DNA from: Varanus komodoensis
Taxonomy: Eukaryota; Chordata; Lepidosauria; Squamata; Varanidae
DNA: 64,000 nucleotides
Assembly: GCF_004798865.1 (NCBI RefSeq)
Contig: NW_025336481.1
Span: 3,538,418-3,602,417, forward strand
Reading direction: 5' to 3'
Part shown: in pieces, positions 42,701 to 48,765 of the stretch
Layout of the letters: each line of letters starts with the position of its first letter
Numbering within the stretch: position 1 is the first letter of the stretch
Notes under the pieces: model-generated
Seen by the model: the letters and a program-made list of their open reading frames with translations, nothing else
The model's database searches: none
What the model was told of the DNA's origin: nothing
Made by a program: the position numbers and the translations under genes

Positions 42701-44952
42701 CAATGCGCAGCAGTTGCCGGGGAGCATGGGTAGGCAGGCACCATTGCACTGATGTCCTGCTGGTGGGCTTCCCACATGCACCTCTTGGCCCCTGTGGGAG
42801 CCAAACAGGGGCTAGATCTGGCCTTCGGTCTGATCTAACATGCCCCTCTGTGTGTTCTGGGTTTCAGGGCAGCATCAGCCAACAGAGGAGCCGTATCAGA
42901 TCAGAATGGGGGTCCGCCAATACAGCAGGTCACGCAGCCTGTGGGGGGACCCCCGGTGGAACACACGCGCTCGTCTTTTCACTGCCAGCTTTTCTCTCTC
43001 CGCCAGTGGAAGAGCTGGAGCCAACCGCAGAGGAAGACGGGGCCTCCGGGGAGGCTGGGGACGTCGGCGAGGGCAGGGAAGACGCCGAGGACCTTCTTGC
43101 CCTTGGGAGTGACGATTCGTTTCACGGGAGGGCTCTCCTGCCGGGCGACTCGCTCAGTGGCGCGGCCAGCTGGGTTGCGGCTCCTCAGCCTGGGACCGAA
43201 GGCCCGGCTGGCAGAGAGGGCAGCTTGTGCGGAGCCCAGCAGGTGAGCAACATGGAAGTGCCGTCCTTTGGATGCCCCCATCACCCGCTTGGCAGAGGAG
43301 TCTCCGTCCTTGTTGCCTTCTGGCATCTCACCGGACTAGTGGCAGAAACTTGCATGGGTTTCATTCATTCATTCATTCATTCATTCATTCATTCATTCAT
43401 TCATTCATTCATTTATCGATTTATCGATTTATATCCTGCCTTTTTCCTACAAAGGGCTCAAGGCAGCTTACATCATTCTCCTCCTCCATCTTATCCCCAC
43501 AACAACCCTGTGAGGTAGGTTGGGCTGAGAGTCTGTGACTGGCCCCAAGTCACCCAGTGGGCTCCATGGCTGAGCGGGGACTCGAACCCAGATCGCCTGA
43601 GTCCCGGTCCCCTGCTCTGAACTTCTACGCCACGCTGGCCCCCTGGGTTCTGCCTCATCAGGTACCTTGGGAGGGACGGAGTGTTTGACGTCCACATTCT
43701 CTGCATAATGCGTAAAGCAGCTGATGAAGGGGATCGTGGCCCACAGGAGTTTATTCTAGGGAAAAGACAACAGAATCATCCAACCATCGAACCGTCGGAC
43801 AATAGATTGGAGGGGGCCCATGAGGCCATCGAGTCCAACCCTGCCAAGTGCAGGATGTTTGAAGTGTCACATGACTGAAGGTGCAACCCTATGCAAGTGC
43901 AGACAGAAAAATGGGCTCCAACTCCCAGCATGCCCAGCATGCAATTTGCCCCGGATCGTGCCCTCAGTTATTTCTGCTGCACTAAACCAGCCCCGCTGCT
44001 TTCCGGAAGTCATCCTTGTTCCCGTGGGCTTCAGGTTAACTGCACCAGCAGAGAAGGGTGACAGGGCTTCTCACTCTGACATCCTGCAGGGGCTTGAGGA
44101 GGAGACCCATCCCAGGTGTTTCGTTTTACATATCTTGCTGTTTGTTTTAGCTGTTTTGAATTTTTGAAATATTTTTTGGTTTTATGATATTTTAATTTTA
44201 TTTTATTGCCTCATTTTGATGGATTGTTGTTGTAAACCACCCTGATAGCTTTGGCTATGGGGCAGTATAGAAATGGAAATTGATGATGATGATGATGATG
44301 ATGAATGGCTGTTTCCAGGATCTTTGGCACTGCCGCTTCTGCCCAGTGCTGCTGTTCAGCTCCTGAGCACTGCTTCAAAACTGAGCAACTCACAGAGTGA
44401 AGGAGCTGCTGAACCCCTGGCATACAGAGACACACGGTTATTGCAATATTTCATTTTTCTGTGGCTGGATTTCTGTGCCAAAGTCTGGTGATTCAAAAAT
44501 AAAAGACAACACAGGGTGACGCTGCACAGGGCCGCAGAGCTGAGTTGAACATGTCGTCCGGTTCTGAAGCCCATGGGCTGCCAGGGTTCTTGACTTGCTC
44601 TTTGGCTTTTCTCTTGACGTTTGCCTCTTTCTAGGGCCAGGTGGATGGAGAGATCCATCTGGCCGACTCCAGTTCGCCCGCATCCCTGCCAGATAGCGCC
44701 TTGACCAGCAGCACGCCCGGCCAAGCCACCGGGCAACCCACAGCGGAAGGAGCCTCTGGGGACGCCTTCAGCTCCATGGACAGCTCAGCGGAGCCCCAGG
44801 AAGCCAGGGGCCTGGGCGGCAGCAAGGAGTGCGAAGCCGGCCCCGCGCTCCTTCTGAATGGGGTGGCATCTTCCGCCAGCCAGGTCAGTGACGTCATGAG
44901 GCTCGTCTTCTTTGGCTTTGTCGCCATGTGCTTTCTGTATGCCTCCTTGTGA
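21598..44952 (+). CDS. TRIM101: MuRF-family RING/B-box E3 ligase, probable TRIM101 (nine coding exons)
   Basis: Exons 21598-21765, 25814-25974, 32730-32895, 36904-36999, 39062-39295, 41014-41036, 41476-41600, 43007-43242 and 44635-44952 join in frame to 508 residues. Order of domains: RING (C26, C29, C42, H44, C47, C50, C70, C73), MuRF-family conserved box about 74-102, B-box 2 about 117-158, coiled coil about 166-275, COS-box about 276-323, then an acidic and Ser/Pro/Gly-rich tail. This is the layout of TRIM54, TRIM55 and TRIM63, which ubiquitinate muscle proteins and bind the sarcomere and microtubules. The start aligns residue for residue with TRIM55. Linkage to DNAJC5 and a CRH-type gene makes it the fourth MuRF (TRIM101), not one of the three human ones. 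The RING loop is about seven residues shorter than in its relatives. The C-terminus is uncertain (see exon 9 and the alternative exon 10). Confidence 0.85.
21955..22235 (-). repeat. tRNA-headed SINE, reverse, with inserted L2 3' end and (GGAY)n tract
   Basis: Read on the reverse strand it carries 'cacagggttgttgtgagga' and a degraded head. It is split by a piece 'attgtaagctgtcccgagac' that matches an L2 3' end also seen at 27850, and by a GGAC/GGAT tract at 22072-22104. Confidence 0.65.
22072..22104. repeat. (GGAC)n(GGAT)n microsatellite
   Basis: Three GGAC units pass into five GGAT units, a single-base unit drift within one tract. Confidence 0.85.
22418..22545 (+). repeat. MITE family C copy
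   Basis: The ends 'taactgggtgcagacaatg' and 'gtgttgtctgtgctcagcc' are inverted relatives, as in the clearer copy at 41051-41358. Internal 'gttgtgggttggttg' belongs to the same family. Confidence 0.5.
23221..23332 (+). repeat. MITE family C copy
   Basis: 'ttgtgttcagaccacacgat' at the left and 'actgtgttgtctcagcccag' at the right, with the internal 'gctcaaccctcaagtgtggg' motif of the family. Confidence 0.55.
23523..23619 (+). repeat. MITE family C copy, about 100 bp
   Basis: Inverted ends 'ggctgggttcaggcaacac' and 'gtggtttgaacccagccag', with internal 'cagccccaagtgtggatta'. It directly abuts the 5S-headed SINE. Confidence 0.6.
23620..23755 (+). repeat. 5S-rRNA-headed SINE with CR1-like tail
   Basis: 23620-23702 follows 5S rRNA through 'tggaagctaagctgggtc' and 'gaggatgggagact', which correspond to the 5S promoter region of the RNA gene. 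It is followed at once by 'gatggcctcctttccaact' and 'atatgactctgtg', which resembles the CR1 3' tail. A 5S head on a LINE-derived tail defines a SINE3-type element. Divergence from 5S is clear, so it is not a functional 5S gene. Confidence 0.75.
24775..24845 (+). repeat. BovB/RTE or BovB-tailed SINE 3' end
   Basis: 'attgggttgccatgtgtctg' and 'cagcacatagcaacaacaa' is the typical BovB-derived 3' terminus. Confidence 0.6.
25814..25974 (+). CDS. TRIM101: TRIM101 exon 2, second half of RING and family box
   Basis: Acceptor gcctttcag|TCT with AG at 25812-25813 and donor GAGAG|GTTGGT at 25975. It encodes [20 protein letters not shown] to KQASARGPE plus two bases of Arg110 (phase 2). The final RING cysteines are C70 and C73. 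Human MuRFs begin this exon with ASNPYW or similar; those codons are missing here. The weakly consensus donor still fits the frame of exon 3 exactly. Confidence 0.93.
26137..26493 (+). repeat. Palindromic MITE (family A) split by a SINE
   Basis: The left arm 26137-26186 ('cccagctttccctaatctg' to 'aattcccac') and right arm about 26438-26493 ('attatgggaactgcagtcc' to 'gtggaaggctggg') are inverted repeats about 50 bases long. The SINE between them is a later insertion. Confidence 0.75.
26187..26432 (+). repeat. tRNA-headed SINE inserted in MITE
   Basis: Head 'tgtagcgtaatggtgaaagt' and 'gatctgggttccaggccct' (B-box-like), body 'cacagggctgttgtgagga', and 3' part 'gtaagctgctctgggttcc' with an A-rich end. 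Confidence 0.8.
26515..26748 (-). mobile_element. BovB/RTE LINE 3' fragment, reverse
   Basis: The reverse strand encodes [39 protein letters not shown] and LNLQDIFGG, the BovB C-terminal segment, followed by a 'gaagacttgaaggcaagaac' 3' part. Open for about 98 codons. Confidence 0.88.
26880..27180 (+). mobile_element. BovB/RTE LINE 3' fragment, forward
   Basis: The forward strand reads [40 protein letters not shown] and a 'ggttgccataagccagagac' end, with at least one in-frame stop. It forms an inverted pair with the copy at 26515-26748. Confidence 0.88.
27290..27900 (+). mobile_element. L2-like LINE, 5'-truncated
   Basis: Translation gives [38 protein letters not shown] and [20 protein letters not shown], then LNGLGP, a typical L2-clade ORF2 C-terminus. 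It is followed by 'ggtgtcctgagacgctag' and an A/C-rich tail. Several frame breaks. Confidence 0.88.
27903..27961. repeat. (AAACT)n microsatellite
   Basis: About eleven AAACT units following the L2 3' end, probably grown from its tail. Confidence 0.9.
27962..29395 (-). mobile_element. BovB/RTE LINE, reverse, interrupted by a CR1 3' end
   Basis: On the reverse strand the reverse-transcriptase core is read from about 29390 down: [16 protein letters not shown]-like block, EMPDVRAGS, then [20 protein letters not shown] and [11 protein letters not shown]. After an inserted CR1 segment (about 28662-29012) it resumes with [19 protein letters not shown], then [20 protein letters not shown] and the later [10 protein letters not shown]-like block. 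Several stops and shifts make it inactive. Confidence 0.85.
28662..29012 (-). mobile_element. CR1 3' end nested in the BovB copy
   Basis: The reverse strand encodes [40 protein letters not shown] and [20 protein letters not shown], the CR1 C-terminus, and ends with 'ggcccaggagaccccttcgg'. It is closely related to the copy at 4870-5870 but keeps an open frame of 95 codons, so it is younger or better preserved. Confidence 0.88.
29635..29757 (+). repeat. Palindromic MITE (family B) copy
   Basis: The arm 'gggcgatcccatgcatttt' with 'caactcccagcatgccc' is paired with 'gtgctgggaattgtgggtc' and 'ccttgagttgtatcc' in inverted order. Confidence 0.6.
30062..30300 (+). repeat. tRNA-headed SINE, best copy in the window
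   Basis: Head 'gtgtggtgtcgtggtgaaga' (A-box-like) and 'gatctgggttcgagtcccc' (B box). Body 'gactttgggccagtcacag' and 'cacagggttgttgttgtgg'. 3' part 'gtaagctgccttgagccc', 'ggatataaattgattaa' and an AAATAAATAAAT tail. About 240 bp and nearly complete. Confidence 0.88.
31155..31215 (+). repeat. SINE head fragment, second tRNA-type family
   Basis: 'gtgccttgcatgtagaagtc' and 'ccgagttcagacattt' resemble the family 'gctttgcatgcagaaggtcc ... ggttcaatccctgg'. Only the head is visible. Confidence 0.5.
31661..31787 (+). repeat. Palindromic MITE (family A) copy
   Basis: The left arm 'tctccagatgtgttggactt' and right arm 'ggaactggagtctaacacat' then 'gagaaaggttgcct' are inverted repeats of the family seen at 57628-57753. 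Confidence 0.7.
31888..32040 (+). repeat. tRNA-type SINE, second family
   Basis: Head 'agtggaagagcacgtgactt' and 'aattcaggaggtcctggg'. Body 'cctgcctcaggcacagagag' and 'ccactgtcagagc' matches the second SINE family whose head also occurs at 31155. Confidence 0.55.
32080..32645 (+). mobile_element. L2-like LINE remnant next to exon 3
   Basis: It carries [39 protein letters not shown] and, in a shifted frame, a FSVGAP-like and LWNSPLLW block. This is a decayed L2-clade C-terminus ending within about 90 bases of the exon 3 acceptor. Confidence 0.75.
32730..32895 (+). CDS. TRIM101: TRIM101 exon 3, B-box 2
   Basis: Acceptor ccccatccag|G (AG 32728-32729) and donor AAG|GTGGGC (GT 32896). It completes Arg110 and encodes 55 residues, including [20 protein letters not shown] and [20 protein letters not shown]. 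The zinc ligands C120, H123, C132/C135, C140, C143 and H149 are in place. Phase 0 at the end. Confidence 0.95.
33418..33860 (-). mobile_element. CR1 LINE 3' end, reverse
   Basis: It begins with the CR1 terminus in reverse, 'tcatagaatagtagagttgg' and 'gccatctagtccagccccct'. The reverse strand then reads as the CR1 C-terminal coding region ('cctggagaggtggggggcc' is the typical LPxEV-adjacent sequence). Frames are broken. Confidence 0.88.
34215..34296 (-). repeat. CR1 3' terminal fragment, reverse
   Basis: 'gagagagtcagaaggggtct' and 'ggccatctagtctgacccc' is the same 3' end as the nested copy at 28662. Confidence 0.75.
34540..34715 (+). repeat. MITE family B fragment and L2-type 3' end
   Basis: 34545-34612 has 'aggtgtattcctatgcagg' and 'caactccaagcatgctcc' (family B). 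34640-34715 has 'ctttggctttggggcatat' and an 'aaataaaataaataat' tail (L2-type 3' end). Confidence 0.5.
34830..36850 (+). mobile_element. CR1/L3-like LINE, long decayed copy
   Basis: Parts appear in LINE order. 35090-35190 reads [19 protein letters not shown], the end of an ORF1 esterase-like domain. 35470-35900 resembles an endonuclease ([12 protein letters not shown]-type and [18 protein letters not shown] blocks). 36330-36530 reads [20 protein letters not shown] and [18 protein letters not shown], the linker before the reverse transcriptase. 36650-36830 has RT-like fragments. At least three frame breaks. The family assignment (CR1 superfamily, perhaps L3) is inferred. Confidence 0.7.
36904..36999 (+). 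CDS. TRIM101: TRIM101 exon 4, start of coiled coil
   Basis: Acceptor cccctcaag|GCA (AG 36902-36903) and donor GAG|GTAGGG. It encodes 32 residues, [20 protein letters not shown] to GTCKNIE, matching the 96-nt exon of other MuRFs. Phase 0 on both sides. Confidence 0.93.
37000..39061 (+). other. TRIM101: TRIM101 intron 4
   Basis: 2.1 kb. 37700-38000 looks repeat-derived (low CpG, many frame breaks) but I could not name the family. 38350-38900 is AT-rich. A (GGA)n tract lies at 38931-38948. No host exon was seen. Confidence 0.55.
39062..39295 (+). CDS. TRIM101: TRIM101 exon 5, coiled coil
   Basis: Acceptor ttttccgtgcag|GAA (AG 39060-39061) and donor CAG|GTGAAG. It encodes 78 residues, [20 protein letters not shown] to [15 protein letters not shown], with heptad-like spacing. 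234 nt is the standard size for this MuRF exon. Phase 0. Confidence 0.95.
39296..41013 (+). other. TRIM101: TRIM101 intron 5
   Basis: 1.7 kb. It holds an L2-type 3' end at 39450-39525 ('gctttggctacgggtggta'), a SINE-like stretch at 40130-40290 ('gcccatctggcccaggact') and a MITE family B half at 40555-40625. No host exon was seen. Confidence 0.6.
41014..41036 (+). CDS. TRIM101: TRIM101 exon 6, 23-nt microexon
   Basis: Acceptor ctccttcag|AAT (AG 41012-41013) and donor AA|GTAAGT (GT 41037). It encodes NAKVLIQ plus two bases of a Lys codon. The same tiny exon exists in TRIM54, TRIM55 and TRIM63 (NAKTLLKK-type), which makes the call firm despite its size. Confidence 0.93.
41051..41358 (+). repeat. 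MITE family C, complete copy with long terminal inverted repeats
   Basis: The left end 'ccggctgggttcagacaaca' to 'gagtgtgggttg' and the right end 'aactcacattcaacc' to 'gtcttgtctgaacccattc' form inverted repeats of about 60-65 bases. It is a 308-bp nonautonomous DNA element about 15 bases downstream of the microexon donor. Confidence 0.75.
41476..41600 (+). CDS. TRIM101: TRIM101 exon 7, COS-box
   Basis: Acceptor cccacctcag|G (AG 41474-41475) and donor AAAG|GTGCGG (GT 41601). It completes Lys283 and encodes [40 protein letters not shown] and K, the COS-box that targets MuRFs to microtubules and the sarcomere (compare GYENMNHFTVNL in TRIM55). The intron is phase 1. Confidence 0.94.
41690..41880 (+). 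mobile_element. BovB/RTE LINE 3' fragment
   Basis: 'tggaagctagaatgataaaa', 'ctgaagctgttatacttc' and 'gtacatcatgagaaggtaag' encode the [19 protein letters not shown] block of BovB, followed by a basic [10 protein letters not shown]-like region. Broken after about 150 bases. Confidence 0.75.
42110..42660 (+). mobile_element. CR1-superfamily LINE remnant
   Basis: It starts with 'gtagagctgggaagggtcca' (LEKSRKGHP-type block) and ends with [20 protein letters not shown] and FLDEQKA, the CR1-clade C-terminus. A (TTA)n tract at 42522-42546 lies inside. Several frame breaks. Confidence 0.8.
43007..43242 (+). CDS. TRIM101: TRIM101 exon 8, acidic tail
   Basis: Acceptor tctctccgccag|TG (AG 43005-43006) and donor CAG|GTGAGC (GT 43243). 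It completes Val325 and encodes 78 residues beginning [20 protein letters not shown], rich in Glu, Asp and Gly, the position of the acidic region of other MuRFs. Sequence conservation here is expected to be low, so the exon rests on phase, splice sites and composition. Confidence 0.85.
43361..43412. repeat. (ATTC)n microsatellite
   Basis: About twelve ATTC units next to the A/T-rich end of the reverse SINE, likely expanded from its tail. Confidence 0.92.
43413..43655 (-). repeat. tRNA-headed SINE, reverse, nearly complete
   Basis: Reverse-strand order: head around 43655 ('gcgtggcgtagaagttcaga'), 'gatctgggttcgagtcccc', 'gacttggggccagtcacag', 'cacagggttgttgtgggga', then 'gtaagctgccttgagccc'. 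Very close to the copy at 30062-30300. Confidence 0.88.
43765..43860 (-). repeat. CR1 3' terminal fragment, reverse
   Basis: 'cagaatcatccaaccatcg' and 'ggccatcgagtccaaccct' is the CR1 terminus, as at 33418 and 52120. Confidence 0.7.
44160..44303 (+). repeat. L2-type LINE 3' end with (GAT)n
   Basis: 'gttgttgtaaaccaccctg' and 'tttggctatggggcagtat', then seven or eight GAT units at 44280-44303. Confidence 0.65.
44635..44952 (+). CDS. TRIM101: TRIM101 exon 9, Ser/Pro/Gly-rich tail with possible tail anchor
   Basis: Acceptor cctctttctag|GGC (AG 44633-44634). Read to the stop at 44950-44952 it adds 105 residues and ends in a strongly hydrophobic run, [17 protein letters not shown], directly before the TGA. 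Third positions in this run are mostly G or C, like the exon upstream, and an AATAAA follows 12 bases after the stop. However, CAG|GTCAGT at 44883-44889 is an acceptable donor in phase 0. If it is used, the hydrophobic run is intron and the frame continues at 47389. Which end is used cannot be settled from sequence alone. Confidence 0.72.
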   Translation, partial: GQVDGEIHLADSSSPASLPDSALTSSTPGQATGQPTAEGASGDAFSSMDSSAEPQEARGLGGSKECEAGPALLLNGVASSASQVSDVMRLVFFGFVAMCFLYASL

Positions 44953-44964
44953 TTTGACAGTGGA

Positions 44965-44970
44965 AATAAA
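44965..44970 (+). terminator. TRIM101: Candidate poly(A) signal just after the exon 9 stop
   Basis: AATAAA 12 bases after the TGA. It supports transcripts that end in exon 9, giving the hydrophobic tail, though the 3' UTR would be very short. Confidence 0.4.
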
Positions 44971-45569
44971 CTACAACCCACCAGAATGCCTCTGGGGAGC
45001 CGTATGGTGTCAGGTCACAGGAGCAAAGGGTGCACCCCACAAACTGCGGCAGCTGCCACTAATTTTCAGCCATTCCATCAGGCTTACCTGAACTGCTTCC
45101 GCTCCAGCAGGACAGCAAATGTAGGAACGGATCCTTTAGGAACTGAGCCAGCTTTTTTCCTCCTCCCTCCGCATCACCTTTTCCTTGCATGCATCAGCAT
45201 GTCCTTTAGATTATCAACCTAAAGGCAGGACTGAGTTTGTATTGGTGGCAGCCACTCAGGCAGCCTTTTCAGCAGAGCAGTCAGGAAGGGGGGTGTCACG
45301 TGCTTTAAGTCACGTAGATCTAAGTGGAGAAGGGAAGGTTATCTTTGGCCACCTCTCCAATCGAAGTGTACCAACTAAAAGAACAAACGAAGAGTTCGTT
45401 TCTTTTCGTTCGTTTCTTTTAGTTTGTTTCTTTAATTCGCTGGATTAGTCCCAGGGTCCATCTACCCCTCCATCTGTTCCAGTCCACATAGTGGCTCACC
45501 ATCTCCCATGGGAAATTCACAAGTTGGATGGGAGTGTTCCAATAGTGATAGACTCTTCCTGAGGATGTA

Positions 45570-45685
45570 GGATCTCTGATGATCTCATGGTAGGCATGTC
45601 ACGAGTGGAGCCAGCAAGAGCTGGGGGTCAGACTAGATGGTCTGGGAGGCCCCTTCTGACTCGCTCTGTTTCCATGTAGCCAGCC
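45570..45685 (+). repeat. CR1-type 3' terminal fragment
   Basis: 'ggtcagactagatggtctgg' and 'gaggccccttctgactcgc' matches the end of the element at 4870-5870. Confidence 0.7.
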
Positions 45686-45837
45686 TTTACGATCAGTCAT
45701 CCACCTCTCCTCCTGCCCAAATGGGCCTCACCCCCATTGAAAGTCAAAAGCCCTCCTGTCAGCCCATTCTGTGCCTGCAAATCCCACCAATCCAACTCAC
45801 TGATCTGGTGCCATCCGCGCGTGCTGGGCTGCAGCTC

Positions 45838-45921
45838 TGATCATCACTTGCCTGGAGGGTTCTGGATGATGGGAGCTGTAGTCCAGCACAACGGCTAGTG
45901 GCTTGGGAAAGGCTGCCATAA
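45838..45921 (+). repeat. Palindromic MITE (family A) copy
   Basis: Right arm 'gggagctgtagtccagcaca' and 'gcttgggaaaggctgcc' with a short remnant of the left arm. Confidence 0.6.
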
Positions 45922-47388
45922 ATTACTTCTGTGCCATGTGCAGGAAGCCTGCCCTGACTGGCCTGGCCACCAGTTTTGTTGGATGGGCCAATATTGTGTG
46001 CGAGAGAGAGGAATTGCCCTGCTTCTCTGTTTTCACACCGTGCCTGATTTTATCAAGCTCTCCCATGTCCACCCCCCCAGCGATCCAGTCATCTTTCTCC
46101 TGAAGTTAAAAAGAAGTGCTCTCTGCCTAGGAGAATCTGCAGCTATCACAAATGTGACAGTTCTTGCATGCAGAAGTGTGAAAAGCAACTATAATAAATG
46201 ACCTTTTAAAACACCCACACCCACACACCCCTTCTTTCCCGGCTGAAGCCTGCCTTTCTCCAAGAGCAACCCTTTAAGGAACTTTGCCCTGGATCTCGTC
46301 CCGGCCCCTTCAGGAATGGCAGCCTTCCATGCGCACGACTCCTGTAGCACCCGGATCCCTCTGGCTGTAGTGCTCTTTGCTGGCACTAGTCTCTGCCACA
46401 GCTGTGGGGAAAGTGCAAGCAGAAAATGGTGCCTTCTCAGCCACGCACAGACTGGTGTCTCCCCCATTTCTAACCGTCGGCCTCTGCTGTCTTCATCCAG
46501 CGAGAACGGTTGCATTAGTGAATTTCTGTCTGCGGCCTAAAGGGTTCCTCTAATTGCAGACTTTTCTGCCCCACCAGGGCCAGCCCCACGTAGAGTTACC
46601 TTGGGGAGCACGTGGCGGTCATGGCTGTTGCTTCTCTCGCTCCGTTCAGGGCTGCAGCCCCGCGTAGTCGGCTCTCAATGAGACCTCTCCGTTCTCTTCC
46701 TAACCACGTCTTGGCAATAGCGCAGCCTTTCGTCTTTAAGGGATTTTTAGCTGAGCTGGGAGCTGGTGCTAAGGGAACCGGATGCTTAGTTTCCAGACAC
46801 GTCCAGGTTTTCCACGTGGATTTGGGGGCCCACAGAATAGCCTCAAAGGCACATTGCCATTCAGCTGAGCTGATGCGAGCCAGACAGATCCGCCCCTGAG
46901 GCAGATCTCTGGGTTCACACAGGAGCACACCTTTCTGCTTGGCGTGGCAGCAGCAACGGAATGAATTTTGGCAGCTGCTTCCATGTTACTTTCCCAGAAT
47001 GCTCCAGGAAAAGATGCTGGAAAAATTAGAGGTGGATGCTGGGAGCACCTGCTAAGCCAGTGTCACTGCCAGGGGAGAAAGGTAGACCTTTCAAATTGGT
47101 GTGGCTGTATCAAAAACTGAACCCACTTGCTTTGGCTTGGATTAAGAATGAATCTGGAAGGATTCCCCCCAGGTTAATCTTCTCTACATGGCAAAATGAA
47201 TGTGCCCCTTTTCCTGGCTCTTACCAGCATGAATAATTCCTCTTGTTTGTGGCTTCCGGTCAGATTTCCCTCGCTGTGCACCGGACGTGCTTGTCTAGGG
47301 AAGCTTGGAAGGGTCTGGGGGAGACTCGAGGGCTCCCCTCCTTCCCTCAACTTTGGAAGCTGCTTTTGACTCCCTTCTGCTTTCCTAG

Positions 47389-47490
47389 GGCTCGGTGTCC
47401 GGCCCCGCTGGTGACAGATGGAGGAACGAGGACATCCCTGCGCCAGTGCTTAGCAGCTGCTCCAGCCCTGCCCTTTGGCTCCATGAGTAA
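47389..47490 (+). CDS. TRIM101: Candidate alternative last exon (exon 10) of TRIM101
   Basis: A strong acceptor (cttctgctttcctag|GGC, AG 47387-47388) is followed in phase 0 by 33 codons, GSVSGPAGDRWRNEDIPAPV to SSPALWLHE, then TAA at 47488-47490. Joined to exon 9 at 44883 the protein would be 519 residues. The ending S-P-A-L-W-L-x-E loosely recalls the FSWLNSLNE end of TRIM55. The evidence is splice-site strength, phase and G/C-rich third positions only. Confidence 0.4.
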   Translation, partial: GSVSGPAGDRWRNEDIPAPVLSSCSSPALWLHE

Positions 47491-48624
47491 GGAAGCTGGA
47501 GCAGGACCCGCTTCTCTCGCTCCGCACTGCCCAGTTCCACCCCTTCTGCCGGGAGCCCCTGACAAAGTGGAAGGAAGGCCAGTGGCTCAGAAGGAAAGCC
47601 CCCTGACCAGGTTCGCCTCCGCAACCCAAGGCTGCCCACTGCCGGAGCCGCAAAGGCCCAGGCCACGGTCGAGAGCAGTGCCGGGTCTTTGAGGGCCCCT
47701 GGCGGGCTTCCCCCAGTGGACCTCCTCCGCCGGCGACCGCTCCTCTCCTCACCACGGTCACCGGCTGCTCGTTCTCTTTCTCCTCTCCTCCATCATTGCC
47801 ACCGCTAGCATCCCCGACGGGCAGAACAGGGGAGCCGCAGGCCCTGGGACCTGCTGGCCCTTCTTCTCGGCACCACTGCCTGGAGCACGGCAGGAGGGGC
47901 TGCAGTCGCAAACAGGAAGAGCAGAAGTGCCCAGGTAGTCCCCTCCAGGATGCCAGGCCGCTGTACCTCCGGCCAAGGGCCAAGGAGGCCTGCCGGGGGT
48001 CCCAGCTGCTCCGGGCTGCCCTGGCTGTTCTTCTCCCCTCCACCCAAGAAGTCCACGACAAGGACTGTCTGACTAGAAGGAATTATTATGTTAAAGCTCA
48101 CCAGGCAGGCTGGCTTTGTAGTACCCGTGGAGAGCTGAATAGTCTGAATTCAGAAGTCCGCCGCAAGAGAAGTAAGCAAAGCCAGGAATTGGGAAAGAGG
48201 ATTTCGAATGGAACGCCTCCCTTCCCTTCCGGATGGAAATAACCAGACCAGACCTTCAAGTCAGGTCCCCTCGGTGTGCCTGATGCTCCTCAGCTGGGCC
48301 ACCCACTCAGCCTGAAGCCGCAATTTAGGACTGATAATGCTGACTGGCCCCCCCAGCATGGTCACCAACCTTCCCCACAGTATCCGATTTTCAGCAACCA
48401 CCCGGTTTATCTCTGAACTGACTGGCCTTGGTATTACGGCTGCAGAGGCCAGCGCTTTCTCCTTGCCTGAGTCAGAATCGCTTCTCACAACTCTTGCCGC
48501 TCCGTTCTAAGATAAAGGGTCTCTCCCTCGACTGCTGCTTGTTGGCAGTTTCTGGGCTTTCACACAGTTTTTCTTCACGCACTGAAAGACAGAAATGCTT
48601 CTCCCAAGGCTTGGTTGAGATCCA

Positions 48625-48765
48625 GTGGGGCGTAGTGGTTAAAAGCCCAGGACTGGGACGCAGGCAACCTGGGTTCCCATCTCCAGGCACCCATGCAGTT
48701 CATGGGGTGGCTTTGGGCCAAGCTAACCTACCTCACGGGGTAGTTGTGAGAAGCAAATGGAGAGC
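48625..48765 (+). repeat. tRNA-headed SINE, 3'-shortened
   Basis: Head 'gtggggcgtagtggttaaaa' and 'caacctgggttcccatctcc', body 'gtggctttgggccaagc' and 'cctcacggggtagttgtgag'. Confidence 0.75.

Larger units (their letters stand above)
41601..43006 (+). other. TRIM101: TRIM101 intron 7
   Basis: 1.4 kb: a BovB fragment at about 41690-41880, a CR1-superfamily remnant at 42110-42660 with an internal (TTA)n tract, then GC-rich sequence up to the exon 8 acceptor. Confidence 0.65.
43243..44634 (+). other. TRIM101: TRIM101 intron 8
   Basis: 1.4 kb with an (ATTC)n tract, a reverse SINE, a CR1 3' scrap, a MITE family B scrap at 43873-43945 and an L2-type 3' end with (GAT)n at 44225-44303. Confidence 0.65.
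44971..47388 (+). other. Spacer or alternative intron 9 after TRIM101
   Basis: 2.4 kb with a CR1 3' scrap (45570-45685), a palindromic MITE arm (45838-45921) and an AT/GT-rich near-palindrome at about 45378-45430 ('aaaagaacaaacgaagagtt' against 'ttttagtttgtttctttaa'). No firmly coding sequence. Confidence 0.55.

Noticed and set aside
43361-43412. CRISPR-like or regulatory tandem repeat
   Set aside because: Simple ATTC microsatellite without spacers. CRISPR is not expected in a vertebrate.
42559-43518. 319-codon + strand open frame from the CR1 remnant through exon 8
   Set aside because: Its start is CR1 coding ([10 protein letters not shown]), its middle coincides with TRIM101 exon 8 and its end is ATTC repeats (IHSFIHSF). 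It is a join of three things, not one gene.
47243-48242. Long open frames on both strands in GC-rich DNA
   Set aside because: Overlapping frames on both strands, Pro/Arg/Gly-rich, without motifs. Only the 33-codon stretch after the strong acceptor at 47388 was kept, as a low-confidence exon.
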